From: Candidatus Gastranaerophilales bacterium | GTDB taxonomy: Bacteria > Cyanobacteriota > Vampirovibrionia > Gastranaerophilales > Gastranaerophilaceae | Assembly: GCA_944325605.1 (NCBI GenBank) | Contig: CALVAX010000002.1 | Span: forward strand, 62,001 to 126,000 | Length of the DNA stretch: 64,000 bases | Reading direction: 5' to 3' | Shown here: piece by piece, positions 32,032 to 40,853 of the stretch | Layout of the letters: each line of letters starts with the position of its first letter | How positions within the stretch are numbered: the stretch's first letter is position 1 | Notes under the pieces: generated by a model | The model's database searches: none | What the model was told of the DNA's origin: nothing | Seen by the model: the letters and a program-made list of their open reading frames with translations, nothing else | Position numbers and translations under genes: made by a program

Positions 32032-33273
32032 ATGAACATAGAACACATTAAAAAGACCGACCCTGTTGTAGCGGAACAGATTGAAAAAGAACTTGAAAGA
32101 CAGCAAAACACTATTGAACTTATAGCAAGTGAAAACTGTACATCCTTAGCGGTTATGGAAGCTTCGGGAAGTGTTCTGACAAACAAATATGCCGAAGGCA
32201 AGCCTCACAAAAGATTTTATAACGGATGCGAACATATTGATGTTATAGAAGAAATTGCACAAAAAAGAGCATGTGAACTTTTCGGGATGGATCATGCAAA
32301 CGTACAGCCCCATAGCGGCGCTCAGGCAAATATGGCCGTATTTATGTATGCACTAAAACCCGGTGATCATGTGCTTGGTATGGATTTGTCAAACGGCGGA
32401 CACCTTTCACACGGTTCTCCTGTCAATTTTTCTGGGCTTTATTTCAATGTAAAAAGCTACGGAGTAGATGAAAACGGCAATATAGATTATGAAAATGTCC
32501 GCGAGGTGGCTCTTGAACATAAACCGAAACTTATTATCTGCGGGGCCTCAAATTATTCGAAAATTATTGACTTTAAAAAGTTTAGAGAAATTGCAGATGA
32601 AGTCGGCGCCTATTTGCTGGCAGATATTGCACACATTGCGGGTCTGGTTGTTGCAGGGCTTCATCCGTCGCCTGCGCCTTATGCGGATTTTGTCACAACC
32701 ACAACACATAAATCTTTAAGAGGCCCCAGAGGCGGTATTACAATGTGCAAAGCCGAACATGCTCAAGGAATTGATAAAGCGATTTTCCCCGGAATGCAGG
32801 GCGGCCCTCTTGAACATATAATCGCAGCCAAAGCCGTTGCACTTCTTGAAGCTTCAAAACCCGAATTCAAAGAATATGCCGCACAGATTATCAAAAACGC
32901 AAAAGCTCTGGCTCAAGGGCTTATGGATGAAGGCATGGATATTGTCGGCGGTATGACCGAAAACCACCTTATGACTCTGGACTTAAGAAGAACAGGCAAA
33001 ACCGGCAAAGATATGGCAAATGTGCTTGAAAGAGTCGGAATTACGGCCAACAAAAACACCGTTCCAAATGACCCGCAAAGCCCGTTTGTAACAAGCGGAA
33101 TCCGCCTCGGTACACCTGCCGTTACAACAAGAGGCTTTAAAGAAGATGATATGGTTGAAGTTGCAAAAATTATTGCATCTGCTATATTTTCATCAGATAA
33201 TGAAATTGGATTGAACAATTTAAGAGAACGCTCGCTTAAGTTGTGTAAAAAATATCCGCTGTACAGCGAATAG
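32032..33273 (+). CDS. glyA: Serine hydroxymethyltransferase
   Basis: Converts serine and tetrahydrofolate to glycine and methylene-THF. 413 aa. Seen: [34 protein letters not shown], and the PLP Lys in [14 protein letters not shown] near 226, with TPAVTTRGF near the end. Full length. It is followed 14 bp later by a membrane glycosyltransferase gene in the same direction. Confidence 0.97.
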   Translation: MNIEHIKKTDPVVAEQIEKELERQQNTIELIASENCTSLAVMEASGSVLTNKYAEGKPHKRFYNGCEHIDVIEEIAQKRACELFGMDHANVQPHSGAQANMAVFMYALKPGDHVLGMDLSNGGHLSHGSPVNFSGLYFNVKSYGVDENGNIDYENVREVALEHKPKLIICGASNYSKIIDFKKFREIADEVGAYLLADIAHIAGLVVAGLHPSPAPYADFVTTTTHKSLRGPRGGITMCKAEHAQGIDKAIFPGMQGGPLEHIIAAKAVALLEASKPEFKEYAAQIIKNAKALAQGLMDEGMDIVGGMTENHLMTLDLRRTGKTGKDMANVLERVGITANKNTVPNDPQSPFVTSGIRLGTPAVTTRGFKEDDMVEVAKIIASAIFSSDNEIGLNNLRERSLKLCKKYPLYSE

Positions 33274-33287
33274 GGATATTAAATAAA

Positions 33288-34325
33288 ATGATTATCAAAC
33301 TCACAAATGCACATATAATCGGAACAGTAATAGCCTATATTTTCGGGGTATTTCTGGTGCCTCTTGTCATTGCCTTTTCAAAAAAAGAAGGTCTGGTTGA
33401 CCTGCCGAATGAAAGAAAAATCCATAAAATCCCCGTATCGAGGCTCGGCGGAGTTGCAATCTGGACAAGCACAATGCTGACTTTTTTGTGTCTTGTATTT
33501 ATGAGTTATTATCCTTACGGAAGTTTGCTGTCCGGAATTTTGCTCGGAAGTTCTCTGATGTTTCTTCTCGGACTTGTCGATGATGTTTATAATCTGAATG
33601 CAAAGTTTAAATTATTTATACAGCTTTCAATAGCGACAATAGTATATCTTCTGGGTGTAAAAATCCATTCAATTCCGTTTTTTGGCGGAGTTGATTTAGG
33701 GTTCTGGTCATATCCAATTACGCTGTTGTGGATTGTCGGAATTTCAAATGCCGTCAATTTTATTGACGGTGTTGACGGGCTTGCGGGATCTGTGGTAACT
33801 GTAAATTCAATTACCCTTGCAATCATCGCAATCTCAATGACACCTTCAAATCCTATCGCAGCACTCATCGGTTTTATTCTGGCAGGAGCTATGCTCGCGT
33901 TTTTAACATACAACTTTAATCCGGCAAAAATCTTTATGGGGGACAGCGGTGCGTTATTTTCAGGCTTTTTGCTTGCGACAATTTCAATAGTCGGGGTTAT
34001 GAAGGCCGCAACACTGACCCTTCTTCTTCCGTTTGTTGTATTGGCGGTGCCGATTATGGATATTGTTTTCAGCAGTACAAGAAGAATTTGCAAAGGTAAA
34101 TCTCCGTTTGTTGCAGATGCAGAACACATTCACCACAAATTATTGCATGCCGGTTTTTCCCAGAAAAAAACCGTTCTAATTCTTACATCAGTCGCAATTA
34201 TAGCAGGCGCAATTGCCTCTCTTATCATGGGCGAAAATACCATAAAGCATTATGCTGTCTGCATCTTAGTAATTATTTTTGTAATGTTGTTACTTAATTT
34301 CATAAAAGTATTGACAAAAAAATAA
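33288..34325 (+). CDS. Undecaprenyl-phosphate GlcNAc-1-P transferase (WecA/TagO family)
   Basis: 345 aa with about ten membrane segments. It links a sugar-1-phosphate to undecaprenyl phosphate, starting a surface polysaccharide. Seen: DLPNERKIHKIPVSRLGG, GLVDDVYNLN (Asp-rich metal site), NFIDGVDGLAGS, KIFMGDSGA and the HIHHKLLHAG loop that separates WecA/TagO from MraY. Exact polymer not known: O-antigen, enterobacterial-like or teichoic. Confidence 0.92.
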   Translation: MIIKLTNAHIIGTVIAYIFGVFLVPLVIAFSKKEGLVDLPNERKIHKIPVSRLGGVAIWTSTMLTFLCLVFMSYYPYGSLLSGILLGSSLMFLLGLVDDVYNLNAKFKLFIQLSIATIVYLLGVKIHSIPFFGGVDLGFWSYPITLLWIVGISNAVNFIDGVDGLAGSVVTVNSITLAIIAISMTPSNPIAALIGFILAGAMLAFLTYNFNPAKIFMGDSGALFSGFLLATISIVGVMKAATLTLLLPFVVLAVPIMDIVFSSTRRICKGKSPFVADAEHIHHKLLHAGFSQKKTVLILTSVAIIAGAIASLIMGENTIKHYAVCILVIIFVMLLLNFIKVLTKK

Positions 34326-34503
34326 TTATGTGTTATCATCCCAAATGGATTTAATTACTCAGTTTTAGTCGAATGTTTTTAGTGGCATTTGCTTGAAATA
34401 TTTAAGTGTAAATCTGCAATATGTTTTATAGCCTGGAATGAAAAACTTCCGGCAGTAGGATATAGTAATTACGTGGTGTTAGTTAAGTAAGGGTTTATTA
34501 ACT

Positions 34504-35406
34504 ATGGATGTAAGTGCAGTAAAGAGTTATGAAAAAAGAAATCCGTTGCAGACGGTTATCAATTCAACATTGATAGGTGCAGCAGTAGGCTATGGCGCAA
34601 AATACGCTATCCCTATTCAGGAAAGAGAAAAGAAGAATATTGCTTACAGAGCAATTGCAAATTCAGCCAGAAAAAATGAAAATGAAAAGAAAGTTAATGC
34701 GCTGAAAATTCTTAAATCAAGAACTCCGGCTCAGGATGCTTTTATCAAGCTGGTAGATGAAAGAGATAAGTTCAAATATCCTACATTGAAAAATCTCGCC
34801 GAAAGACTCGGCGGAGGCGAAACTCCTCTTGGCAAACAGGTTCTTGAAATTATCAACCGTCCTGAAAATAAGGGAATGAAACTTGACAGATTAGCAGAAA
34901 TTCTGGGTCAGGAATCTGCCGATGTAAAACTTTTTAAAGAAAAAGCCGGTGACAAAGATGTATTCAAAACGCTGACTCTGGACGAAATTACAGCCAAACT
35001 GGGCGGTGAGAATGAACCGCTTGCAAAAAAAGTTATAACAATATTTAAACAAAATGATAACAAAAGTCTGGACTTTGACAGTGTAGCATTCACTTTAGGC
35101 AAAAATTCGCCGGAGGTTGCTGAATTGAACAGGGTTGCCAGATTTAAAAACTGTTTTGTATCGGATAACATCAAAAGTATCGTCAAAAAACTCGGCGGTG
35201 AAGCTTCCGATGCAGGTAAGGAATTTAGACAAATTATAAAAGAAGTTGACCAGAATGCTTCCAAGACTTCAAGAGCAATTCTTCGAGGCGTACACAAACA
35301 CCTGAAAGATATCCGCTATACGGCACCTCTTCTTCTGACAGGTGCAGCGGCAGGGTTTGCAGGAGCATTTATAAAAAATTATTTATCACACAAAACCGAA
35401 GCTTAG
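34504..35406 (+). CDS. Lineage-specific protein with internal LGG repeats and two TM segments
   Basis: 300 aa. A first hydrophobic segment around 18-38 and a second near 273-292 (APLLLTGAAAGFAGAFIKNY) flank about 230 hydrophilic residues. The inner part has three units of the type LAERLGGGETPLGKQVLEII, TAKLGGENEPLAKKVITIF and KKLGGEASDAGKEFRQII, with intervening L-ILGQES/TLGKNS units. Not recognised. No SD is clear (the region before the ATG reads GGGTTTATTAACT). Followed by a terminator. Confidence 0.7.
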   Translation: MDVSAVKSYEKRNPLQTVINSTLIGAAVGYGAKYAIPIQEREKKNIAYRAIANSARKNENEKKVNALKILKSRTPAQDAFIKLVDERDKFKYPTLKNLAERLGGGETPLGKQVLEIINRPENKGMKLDRLAEILGQESADVKLFKEKAGDKDVFKTLTLDEITAKLGGENEPLAKKVITIFKQNDNKSLDFDSVAFTLGKNSPEVAELNRVARFKNCFVSDNIKSIVKKLGGEASDAGKEFRQIIKEVDQNASKTSRAILRGVHKHLKDIRYTAPLLLTGAAAGFAGAFIKNYLSHKTEA

Positions 35407-35440
35407 TATAAATAGCAATTAACTAATAGTCAGAAATAAG

Positions 35441-35468
35441 CAGGGCGATTCACCAAACGTCCTGTTTT
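35441..35468 (+). terminator. Rho-independent terminator
   Basis: CAGGGCG (35441-35447) with CGTCCTG (35458-35464), one G-T pair, followed by T4. The rest of the convergent spacer (35469-35556) holds another hairpin CCGGGG-TTA-CCTCGG. Confidence 0.65.
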
Positions 35469-35556
35469 GGCTATTCTTTTTCTTATCGGCATCCGGGGTT
35501 ACCTCGGCAAACACGGCCTCCTGTAAAGGCAAAAGGGTGATTTAGTCTGTAGAAAA

Positions 35557-36312
35557 TCAGAACATTTTTGAGCGTTCATTCTTAATTTTTTCAATTTTTT
35601 CATTGTAATCCGAAGAGAGCAAATCTCCGACTGATTTGTAAAGTTTAAGGATTGCATGTTCAATATTGCGGCTGTTCATTGTCACCATATCCTCAGCCAT
35701 TTCGGTATTCGACATAGCAAGACGCGTCATATCACGGAATCCGCTAGAGGCAAGATCAAGCGCAAGCGGATTTTCACTTGCAGCAGCAAAAAGAGCCTGC
35801 GAAATTACCATTGGCATATGAGAAATCATCGCAACAGCTTCGTCATGAAGTTCGGGTTTTGTAATCACCGGTTTTGCGCCGAGGGTTTGAATTATTTGAA
35901 TAAGTTTTGTAAGGTCATTTGTGCCGAAAGCCGGAGTAATTGCCCATTTTGCCCCCTGAAAAAGTTCCGGAAAAGAATTTTCAAATCCCTTATGTTCGGT
36001 TCCGGCCATTGGATGAGAGGGGATAAAGTTGTAAGGTCTTTGTTTTTTGCAGACGAATTCTTTTAAACTGCAAACGTCTGTCACAAGAGTTTCGGGCTTC
36101 AGATATTTTTCAAGTTCATCAAGCACGGCAAGGGTTTTGTTCATCGCAGTGCAGACAAAAACAACATCACAGTCTGTGAGAACGTCGTAATTTTTGTAAA
36201 TACCTTCTCCCTGCTGTGACTTAGAAACTCCGGTTATATCAAAGCCTTTGGCTTTTAATCCTTTAAAAATCGACCCTCCGATAAGCCCGAGTCCGACAAC
36301 TCCGATTTTCAT
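35557..36312 (-). CDS. tyrA: Prephenate dehydrogenase
   Basis: NAD(P)-dependent step to 4-hydroxyphenylpyruvate (or arogenate dehydrogenase activity, as in Cyanobacteria). 251 aa from the ATG at 36310-36312 (AAGGAG, 6 nt spacing). Seen: Rossmann GVVGLGLIGGSIFKGL, VTDVCSLKE, PSHPMAGTEHKGFE and GFRDMTRLAMSN. Shorter than the E. coli bifunctional enzyme, with no ACT or chorismate mutase domain. Its 5' end is copied at 37489-37566. Confidence 0.94.
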   Translation of the reverse strand: MKIGVVGLGLIGGSIFKGLKAKGFDITGVSKSQQGEGIYKNYDVLTDCDVVFVCTAMNKTLAVLDELEKYLKPETLVTDVCSLKEFVCKKQRPYNFIPSHPMAGTEHKGFENSFPELFQGAKWAITPAFGTNDLTKLIQIIQTLGAKPVITKPELHDEAVAMISHMPMVISQALFAAASENPLALDLASSGFRDMTRLAMSNTEMAEDMVTMNSRNIEHAILKLYKSVGDLLSSDYNEKIEKIKNERSKMF

Positions 36313-36359
36313 AAAAATCTCCTTATTTTCAAAATGCTTTTGAAACAATTATAACACAT

Positions 36360-37270
36360 TTAGAATTTAATCGGATAATCTTTTGGAACTGTCCAACCAT
36401 TGCAGTATATCAAAAAAGTGCACCACGAGGCTGAAGATACTCCATGCGCACTTCCGCCTGTGTCCTGTTTGCATTCGGATATAAATTCATCTCTGTTTTT
36501 TTCAAGATCTCCGCATGTCCATTTGTAATCAGGCCGCGGCTGTATTCCGAGTCTGGCAGGTGTTTTGGTATCGCTGTACAGGTTAAATAAAAACATATTT
36601 TTCCCGAGAATAAATTTGTCATTGCTGTTGGAAGTTACTACAAGAATACTTGTCTGGATGTTATCGCCTTTTTTAAGCGGGAAAAAATATAGGATTGCGC
36701 CGGAGGGTAATACAAATCCCGGAGTGTGCCAGATATATTGATCATACCAGGATTTTACTCCTGAAGACCAATAAACATCAAATTTTTTTTCATACGGTGT
36801 TGTGTAAACAATATTCAAATACGGTTTTATATAATTGTCAGTAAACGCATGCGTTCCGCTGTCGCCGGCCACTGTGCTGCCGGCTCCTTCAGACGGGTAA
36901 TCCCAGTACCTTGCTTCTCCGTGGTCAACTTCTGCGCGCTGGATAACTTGTGCAAGAGTGGAAAATGCTTTTTGAAGCTGCGTTTCGACAACTTTTTTTC
37001 TGTAAGCTCCCATAAGCCCCGGCATTGTCATAGATGCAACAATACCTATTATCCCTAAAGTAATAAGAACTTCGGCCATAGTAAAAGCCGGAATTTTAAT
37101 AAAACTTTCAGAAAATGTACAGGAAAAAACTGCTAAAAATTTTTCAATCTTATATTTACAGCCAAAAACAGAAAAGTTTTTGAAGAATAAAAAACACTGA
37201 TTATCGGCTACAGAAGCGGGTTTACCCCCCCCCCCCCTGTATGAAATACAGATGTGGTGCGGTTTTTCAT
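36360..37270 (-). pseudogene. Prepilin-like gene frame-shifted at a G13 tract (phase-off)
   Basis: Full gene would start at the ATG 37268-37270 (GAGG, 7 nt spacing). It reads MKNRTTSVFHT, then a run of G, and with 14 or 11 G continues KPASVADNQ..., a long leader, FTMAEVLITLGIIGIVASMT and a 210-residue C-terminal domain to YPIKF. With the 13 G seen here the frame ends at TAG nine codons later. The open reading frame from 37079 starts inside the prepilin signal and has no own SD. Paralogue of 18252-19007 (leader, WTCGD, WCTFLIYCNGWTVPKDYPIK). A homopolymer error is the alternative. Confidence 0.8.
37225..37237 (-). repeat. Homopolymer tract (13 C on plus, 13 G on coding strand)
   Basis: Thirteen identical bases, 33 bp after the start codon, in the region coding for the prepilin leader. 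Slippage by one base would restore the frame. Confidence 0.85.
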
Positions 37271-37354
37271 GGTATATCCTCGTAAGTTTTCATGTTAATC
37301 CTGTATCTTTATTATATCATATTATCCGAAATTTTCAAGATTAAAATGTTGGGA

Positions 37355-37479
37355 TATATATAGCAAATTCCGCCAAAAAACTGAGCGTTAGCGAAGTATC
37401 TAAATAAAAAAGATTTTTCGGACTAAAGTCCTCAGAATGACGGGCTTTTATTGTATCTGTGGAATTTGCTATATAAGTC
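37355..37479. repeat. MITE-like element, copy 1
   Basis: Ends TAGCAAATTCCGC (37361) and GGAATTTGCTATATAAGT (37461) form terminal inverted repeats. The core CTGAGCGTTAGCGAAGTATC plus TAAATAAAAAAGATT is identical to the reverse complement of the element at 40063-40205. No coding capacity. Confidence 0.7.
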
Positions 37480-37488
37480 TCAAAATAT

Positions 37489-37566
37489 TTATATCAAGCC
37501 TTTTGTTTTTAATCCTTTAAAAATCGACCCTCCGATAAGCCCGAGTCCGACAACTCCGATTTGCAT
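37489..37566 (-). pseudogene. Truncated tyrA 5' fragment after proA
   Basis: 26 codons: MQIGVVGLGLIGGSIFKGLK followed by TKGLI and TAA. About 56 bp are identical to the start of tyrA (36253-36308). It begins 2 nt after the proA stop, so it would be translationally coupled in an ancestral proB-proA-tyrA operon. Only the Rossmann start remains; it cannot be functional. Confidence 0.85.
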
Positions 37567-37568
37567 AA

Positions 37569-38858
37569 TTATAAACACCTCTTTGGTCCTACAGTAAGTC
37601 TGATACCCGGGTATAAATCTTTATGATGAAACTGTTTTCTTCCTTCGACATAATCAGATACAATCTGTCCGTTTCCGATTAGTTTGTACTTGTAAATGGT
37701 TAAGCCTTCAAGTCCGACAGGGCCTCTTGCGTGGGTTTTGTTTGTAGAAATCCCGACTTCTGCGCCGAAACCGTAGCGGAAACCGTCCGCAAAGCGTGTT
37801 GATACGTTAAAATAAACCCCTGCAGAATCTACTCTGTTCATAAATTCTTCCGCATTTTCAACACTTTTTGTAATTATACAATCAGTATGCCCCGAACCGT
37901 AAGTGTTTATATGCTCAACAGCTTCGTCGAGATTTTTAACTGTTTTAAAAGCAAGAATTTTGTCACCGTATTCATGCGCCCAGCTTTCAGGATTGTCGAT
38001 AAGTTTGATTTCCGCAAGCTGTAATGCGGCAAGAAGTTCGTCTTTGTGCGGAAATTTTTCGTGAATAAGGAGTGTTTCCACACTGTTGCAGGCGCTTGGA
38101 TACTGGGTTTTAGCATCAATAATAATCTTTTCGGCAGTCATCAAATCTGCGCTTTCATCGGCAAAAATATGGCAAATCCCGTCAGCATGCCCCAGAACCG
38201 GAATTTTCGTGTTTTCTTTGATAAATTTTACAAGGCTATTGCCCCCGCGCGGGATAATCAGATTTATATATTTGTCACACTTAAGCATTTCACCGACGTC
38301 ATCGCGGGTAAACACCTGCTGGATAACGTTTTGGGGGAACCCTTCAACATCAGCCAGTGCGCTGTTAATAATTTCCAAAATCTTTTTGTTTGTATGGGTT
38401 GTTTCTTTTCCGCCCTTCAAAATTACGGCATTTGAGGACTTGATTGCAAGCGATGAAATCTGTGAAATAACATCCGGTCTAGCCTCGAAAATTATCCCCA
38501 GAACCCCGATAGGACAAGAAACTTTATACAAAGTCAAGCCTTCATCAAGTTCTCTTACAAGAAGTTTTCTATTAACAGGATCCGGAAGCTTTGCTATTTC
38601 ACGAATTCCCGCAATCATATCCCGCATCTTGTTTTCATCCAATTTCAAACGATTGAATGTGGATTTTGAAAGTTCGCCGGATTTGACAAGCGGCTCCGCA
38701 AGTTCTAAATCTGTTTTATTGGCCTCAAAAATTTCTTCTTTTGCCTTTTCAATCGCATCAGCCATCATATTAAGCGCTTTGTTTTTAATTTCTTGGCTCA
38801 AAGATGCAGTCAAAAGCGAAGCAGCTTTAGCATTTTTAGCAATTTCAACAAAGTCCAT
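37569..38858 (-). CDS. proA: Gamma-glutamyl phosphate reductase
   Basis: Second step of proline synthesis; reduces glutamyl-5-phosphate to the semialdehyde. 429 aa. Seen: PIGVLGIIFEARPDV, SSNAVILKGGKE, catalytic Cys in TQYPSACNSVETLL, and ARGPVGLEGLTIYKY near the C-terminus. Start ATG at 38856-38858. It follows proB by 11 bp. Confidence 0.96.
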   Translation of the reverse strand: MDFVEIAKNAKAASLLTASLSQEIKNKALNMMADAIEKAKEEIFEANKTDLELAEPLVKSGELSKSTFNRLKLDENKMRDMIAGIREIAKLPDPVNRKLLVRELDEGLTLYKVSCPIGVLGIIFEARPDVISQISSLAIKSSNAVILKGGKETTHTNKKILEIINSALADVEGFPQNVIQQVFTRDDVGEMLKCDKYINLIIPRGGNSLVKFIKENTKIPVLGHADGICHIFADESADLMTAEKIIIDAKTQYPSACNSVETLLIHEKFPHKDELLAALQLAEIKLIDNPESWAHEYGDKILAFKTVKNLDEAVEHINTYGSGHTDCIITKSVENAEEFMNRVDSAGVYFNVSTRFADGFRYGFGAEVGISTNKTHARGPVGLEGLTIYKYKLIGNGQIVSDYVEGRKQFHHKDLYPGIRLTVGPKRCL

Positions 38859-38869
38859 ACAAGCACTCC

Positions 38870-40012
38870 TTACAAAATTGTAATATTATCACGTGTTATT
38901 ATTGCATCATAATTTTTAAACCCGAGAACCTTAATTATGTCATCGGAGTGGCAGCCGATAACTTTCCGGCAGGAATCCGAATCGTAATTAACCATCCCGC
39001 GGGCAAATTCGTGGTCGTTTTCATCAATTATTGAGATTACGTCGCCCTTTTTGAATTCGTGGATTACGTCAATAACGCCGATGGGCAAAAGGCTTTTTTC
39101 TTTTTCGACAAGAGCCTTTTTGGCACCATGATTAACCTTGATTTTGCCGATAATATTTGTTGCATAACCTATCCAGCGTTTTTTGTCTGACAAGCCCTCA
39201 TTTTGCGGCAAAAACATTGTTCCGATTTCATCGCCTGCGAAAACTTTTTTGATTACGTACGGAATTTTTCCGTTTGCGATAAGAACTCTTCCGCCGAATC
39301 TTGTCACCATTCTGGCGGCCATAAGTTTTGTCCGCATTCCACCTCTTCCGCCATCAGATGCGTCAGTTCCGAGTTCTAAAATTTCGTCTGTTACTTCATT
39401 CACAACCGGAATAATTTTTGCGTCCGGATTTTCCTTCGGATTTTTGTCATATAAGCCGTCCACATCGGACAATATCAAAAGCAAATCCGCATCAAGTTCG
39501 CTTGCCACAAGCGCAGAAAGTTTGTCATTATCGGAAAAACAGACCTGCATGTGCTCGTATCTTGGATCGACTTCAATGCTTGAAACCGTATCATTCTGGT
39601 TGATAACAGGGATTACCCCGAGTTCAAGAAGCTTGTTCAGAGTTGTTCTGAGGCTCAAATACCTTGTTCTTATACCGAAATCGTCTTCTGTCAGAAGGAT
39701 TTGCGCGGCTACAAGCCCGTAAGTGTCAAATCCGCCTTCGTAAATTGACATTAGTTTTCCCTGTCCGATGGCAGCGCAGGCCTGCTTAAGAGCGGTTCCG
39801 GTTGTACCTTCAAGCCCGAGTCTTTTCCGTCCCAATCCGACAGCACCGGAAGTTATCAGGATTACCTCTTTTCCTGATTTAACCAGAGAGGCCATGTCCT
39901 CAATAAACGAGAAAACCCTCGGCAATGAAACATAACCTTCGTCATTCCTTAAAATATTTGTGCCTAATTTTACAACAATACGTTTGGCATTTATAAATTC
40001 TTTTCTATCCAT
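38870..40012 (-). CDS. proB: Glutamate 5-kinase
   Basis: First step of proline synthesis. 380 aa from the ATG at 40010-40012. The upstream in-frame extension of 21 residues is hydrophobic and lacks an SD. Seen: KRIVVKLGTNIL, LITSGAVGLGRKRLGL, NQNDTVSSIEV, LSDVDGLYDKNP, GGRGGMRTKL, and a C-terminal PUA domain (KKALVEKEKSLLPIGVIDV, GMVNYDSDS). The PUA-containing form is usually feedback-inhibited by proline. First gene of proB-proA. Confidence 0.95.
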   Translation of the reverse strand: MDRKEFINAKRIVVKLGTNILRNDEGYVSLPRVFSFIEDMASLVKSGKEVILITSGAVGLGRKRLGLEGTTGTALKQACAAIGQGKLMSIYEGGFDTYGLVAAQILLTEDDFGIRTRYLSLRTTLNKLLELGVIPVINQNDTVSSIEVDPRYEHMQVCFSDNDKLSALVASELDADLLLILSDVDGLYDKNPKENPDAKIIPVVNEVTDEILELGTDASDGGRGGMRTKLMAARMVTRFGGRVLIANGKIPYVIKKVFAGDEIGTMFLPQNEGLSDKKRWIGYATNIIGKIKVNHGAKKALVEKEKSLLPIGVIDVIHEFKKGDVISIIDENDHEFARGMVNYDSDSCRKVIGCHSDDIIKVLGFKNYDAIITRDNITIL

Positions 40013-40062
40013 ATCCGGATTATAACATAGAAAAAGATATTGTTTGAGAAGTCTTATTCGGA

Positions 40063-40205
40063 ACTTATACAGCAAATTCCGCAGATACTATTAAAAGTTC
40101 GTCATTCTGAGGGCATTGCCCGAAGAATCTTTTTTATTTAGATACTTCGCTAACGCTCAGTATGACGTTGTTTTGAAAAATTTTGCAGAATTTGCTAAAT
40201 AAGTC
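40063..40205. repeat. MITE-like element, copy 2 (inverted)
   Basis: Ends ACTTATACAGCAAATTCCGC and GCAGAATTTGCTAAATAAGT. Contains a TTCTGAGGGCATTGCCCGAAG dispersed-repeat hairpin and the GATACTTCGCTAACGCTCAG core. It lies 2.7 kb from copy 1, in opposite orientation, flanking proBA. Confidence 0.7.
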
Positions 40206-40280
40206 CCTTTTATTTTAACAATTTTTAACATGTGTTATTTCTTAACGCAAAATGATTATTTTTTATGTTTTATTATTAAT

Positions 40281-40691
40281 ATGACATTAAAAATTGAAAC
40301 GACCAAAATTCCGAATACAAATTCATGCCGTGTGTCATCATACGATGAAATCAATTTGAACGGTGAAATCAAACGGAAAAATCTGAGAAATTTTGTTGTA
40401 CCGGCGGATAAAACCGACGAATTTGTAAATAAATATAAAAAGACTGAAAAAGTATCATTTGTGTCTATGGCGATAACCGGTTTAGCCGGACTTTTAGGAG
40501 CCGGCGCATTGATGCTGCAAATTGCGAAAAAGCATCCCAAAAGTCTTCTGGCTAATGATATTGATTTACCTGCTTATGCTGCAGTTGCAGGTGCCATAAT
40601 TGGCGGCGCAATTCCGTATCAAATTACGAATCACAAAGAAAAACAGATTTTACAAGATTGCAATGCTGTTGAAATTAAATTAAAAAAATAG
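40281..40691 (+). CDS. Small unknown membrane protein
   Basis: 136 aa from the ATG at 40281; a longer frame from 40230 begins with a Phe/Ile-rich N-terminus but no SD is clear for either. MTLKIETTKIPNTNSCRVSSYDEINL opens it, then a soluble 35-residue stretch, two membrane helices (SFVSMAITGLAGLLGAGALM and LPAYAAVAGAIIGGAI) and a Lys-rich tail. It has the same overall plan as the 53460 gene. Not recognised. Confidence 0.6.
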   Translation: MTLKIETTKIPNTNSCRVSSYDEINLNGEIKRKNLRNFVVPADKTDEFVNKYKKTEKVSFVSMAITGLAGLLGAGALMLQIAKKHPKSLLANDIDLPAYAAVAGAIIGGAIPYQITNHKEKQILQDCNAVEIKLKK

Positions 40692-40853
40692 TTTTCCGGT
40701 AAACACAGAAATTTATTATTCTTCATTTAAAATGTCAGGCTGGTTCTTAAACCGGTTTCCATAATTTGTAAAGATTAATTTAAAATTACCTAAAAGCTTG
40801 TTTTTATGCTATGATATGGATATAAAGATTATCAGACACTGGAGGATAAGAGA

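Noticed and set aside
34326-34503. Possible small RNA upstream of the LGG-repeat protein
   Set aside because: Only a weak TTGAAA and no clear hairpin or terminator; nothing distinct enough to call.
37079-37270. Treating 36360-37079 as a complete gene
   Set aside because: Its first codon lies inside the prepilin signal and has no SD; the upstream frame with a proper SD fits better, so it is described as one interrupted gene.
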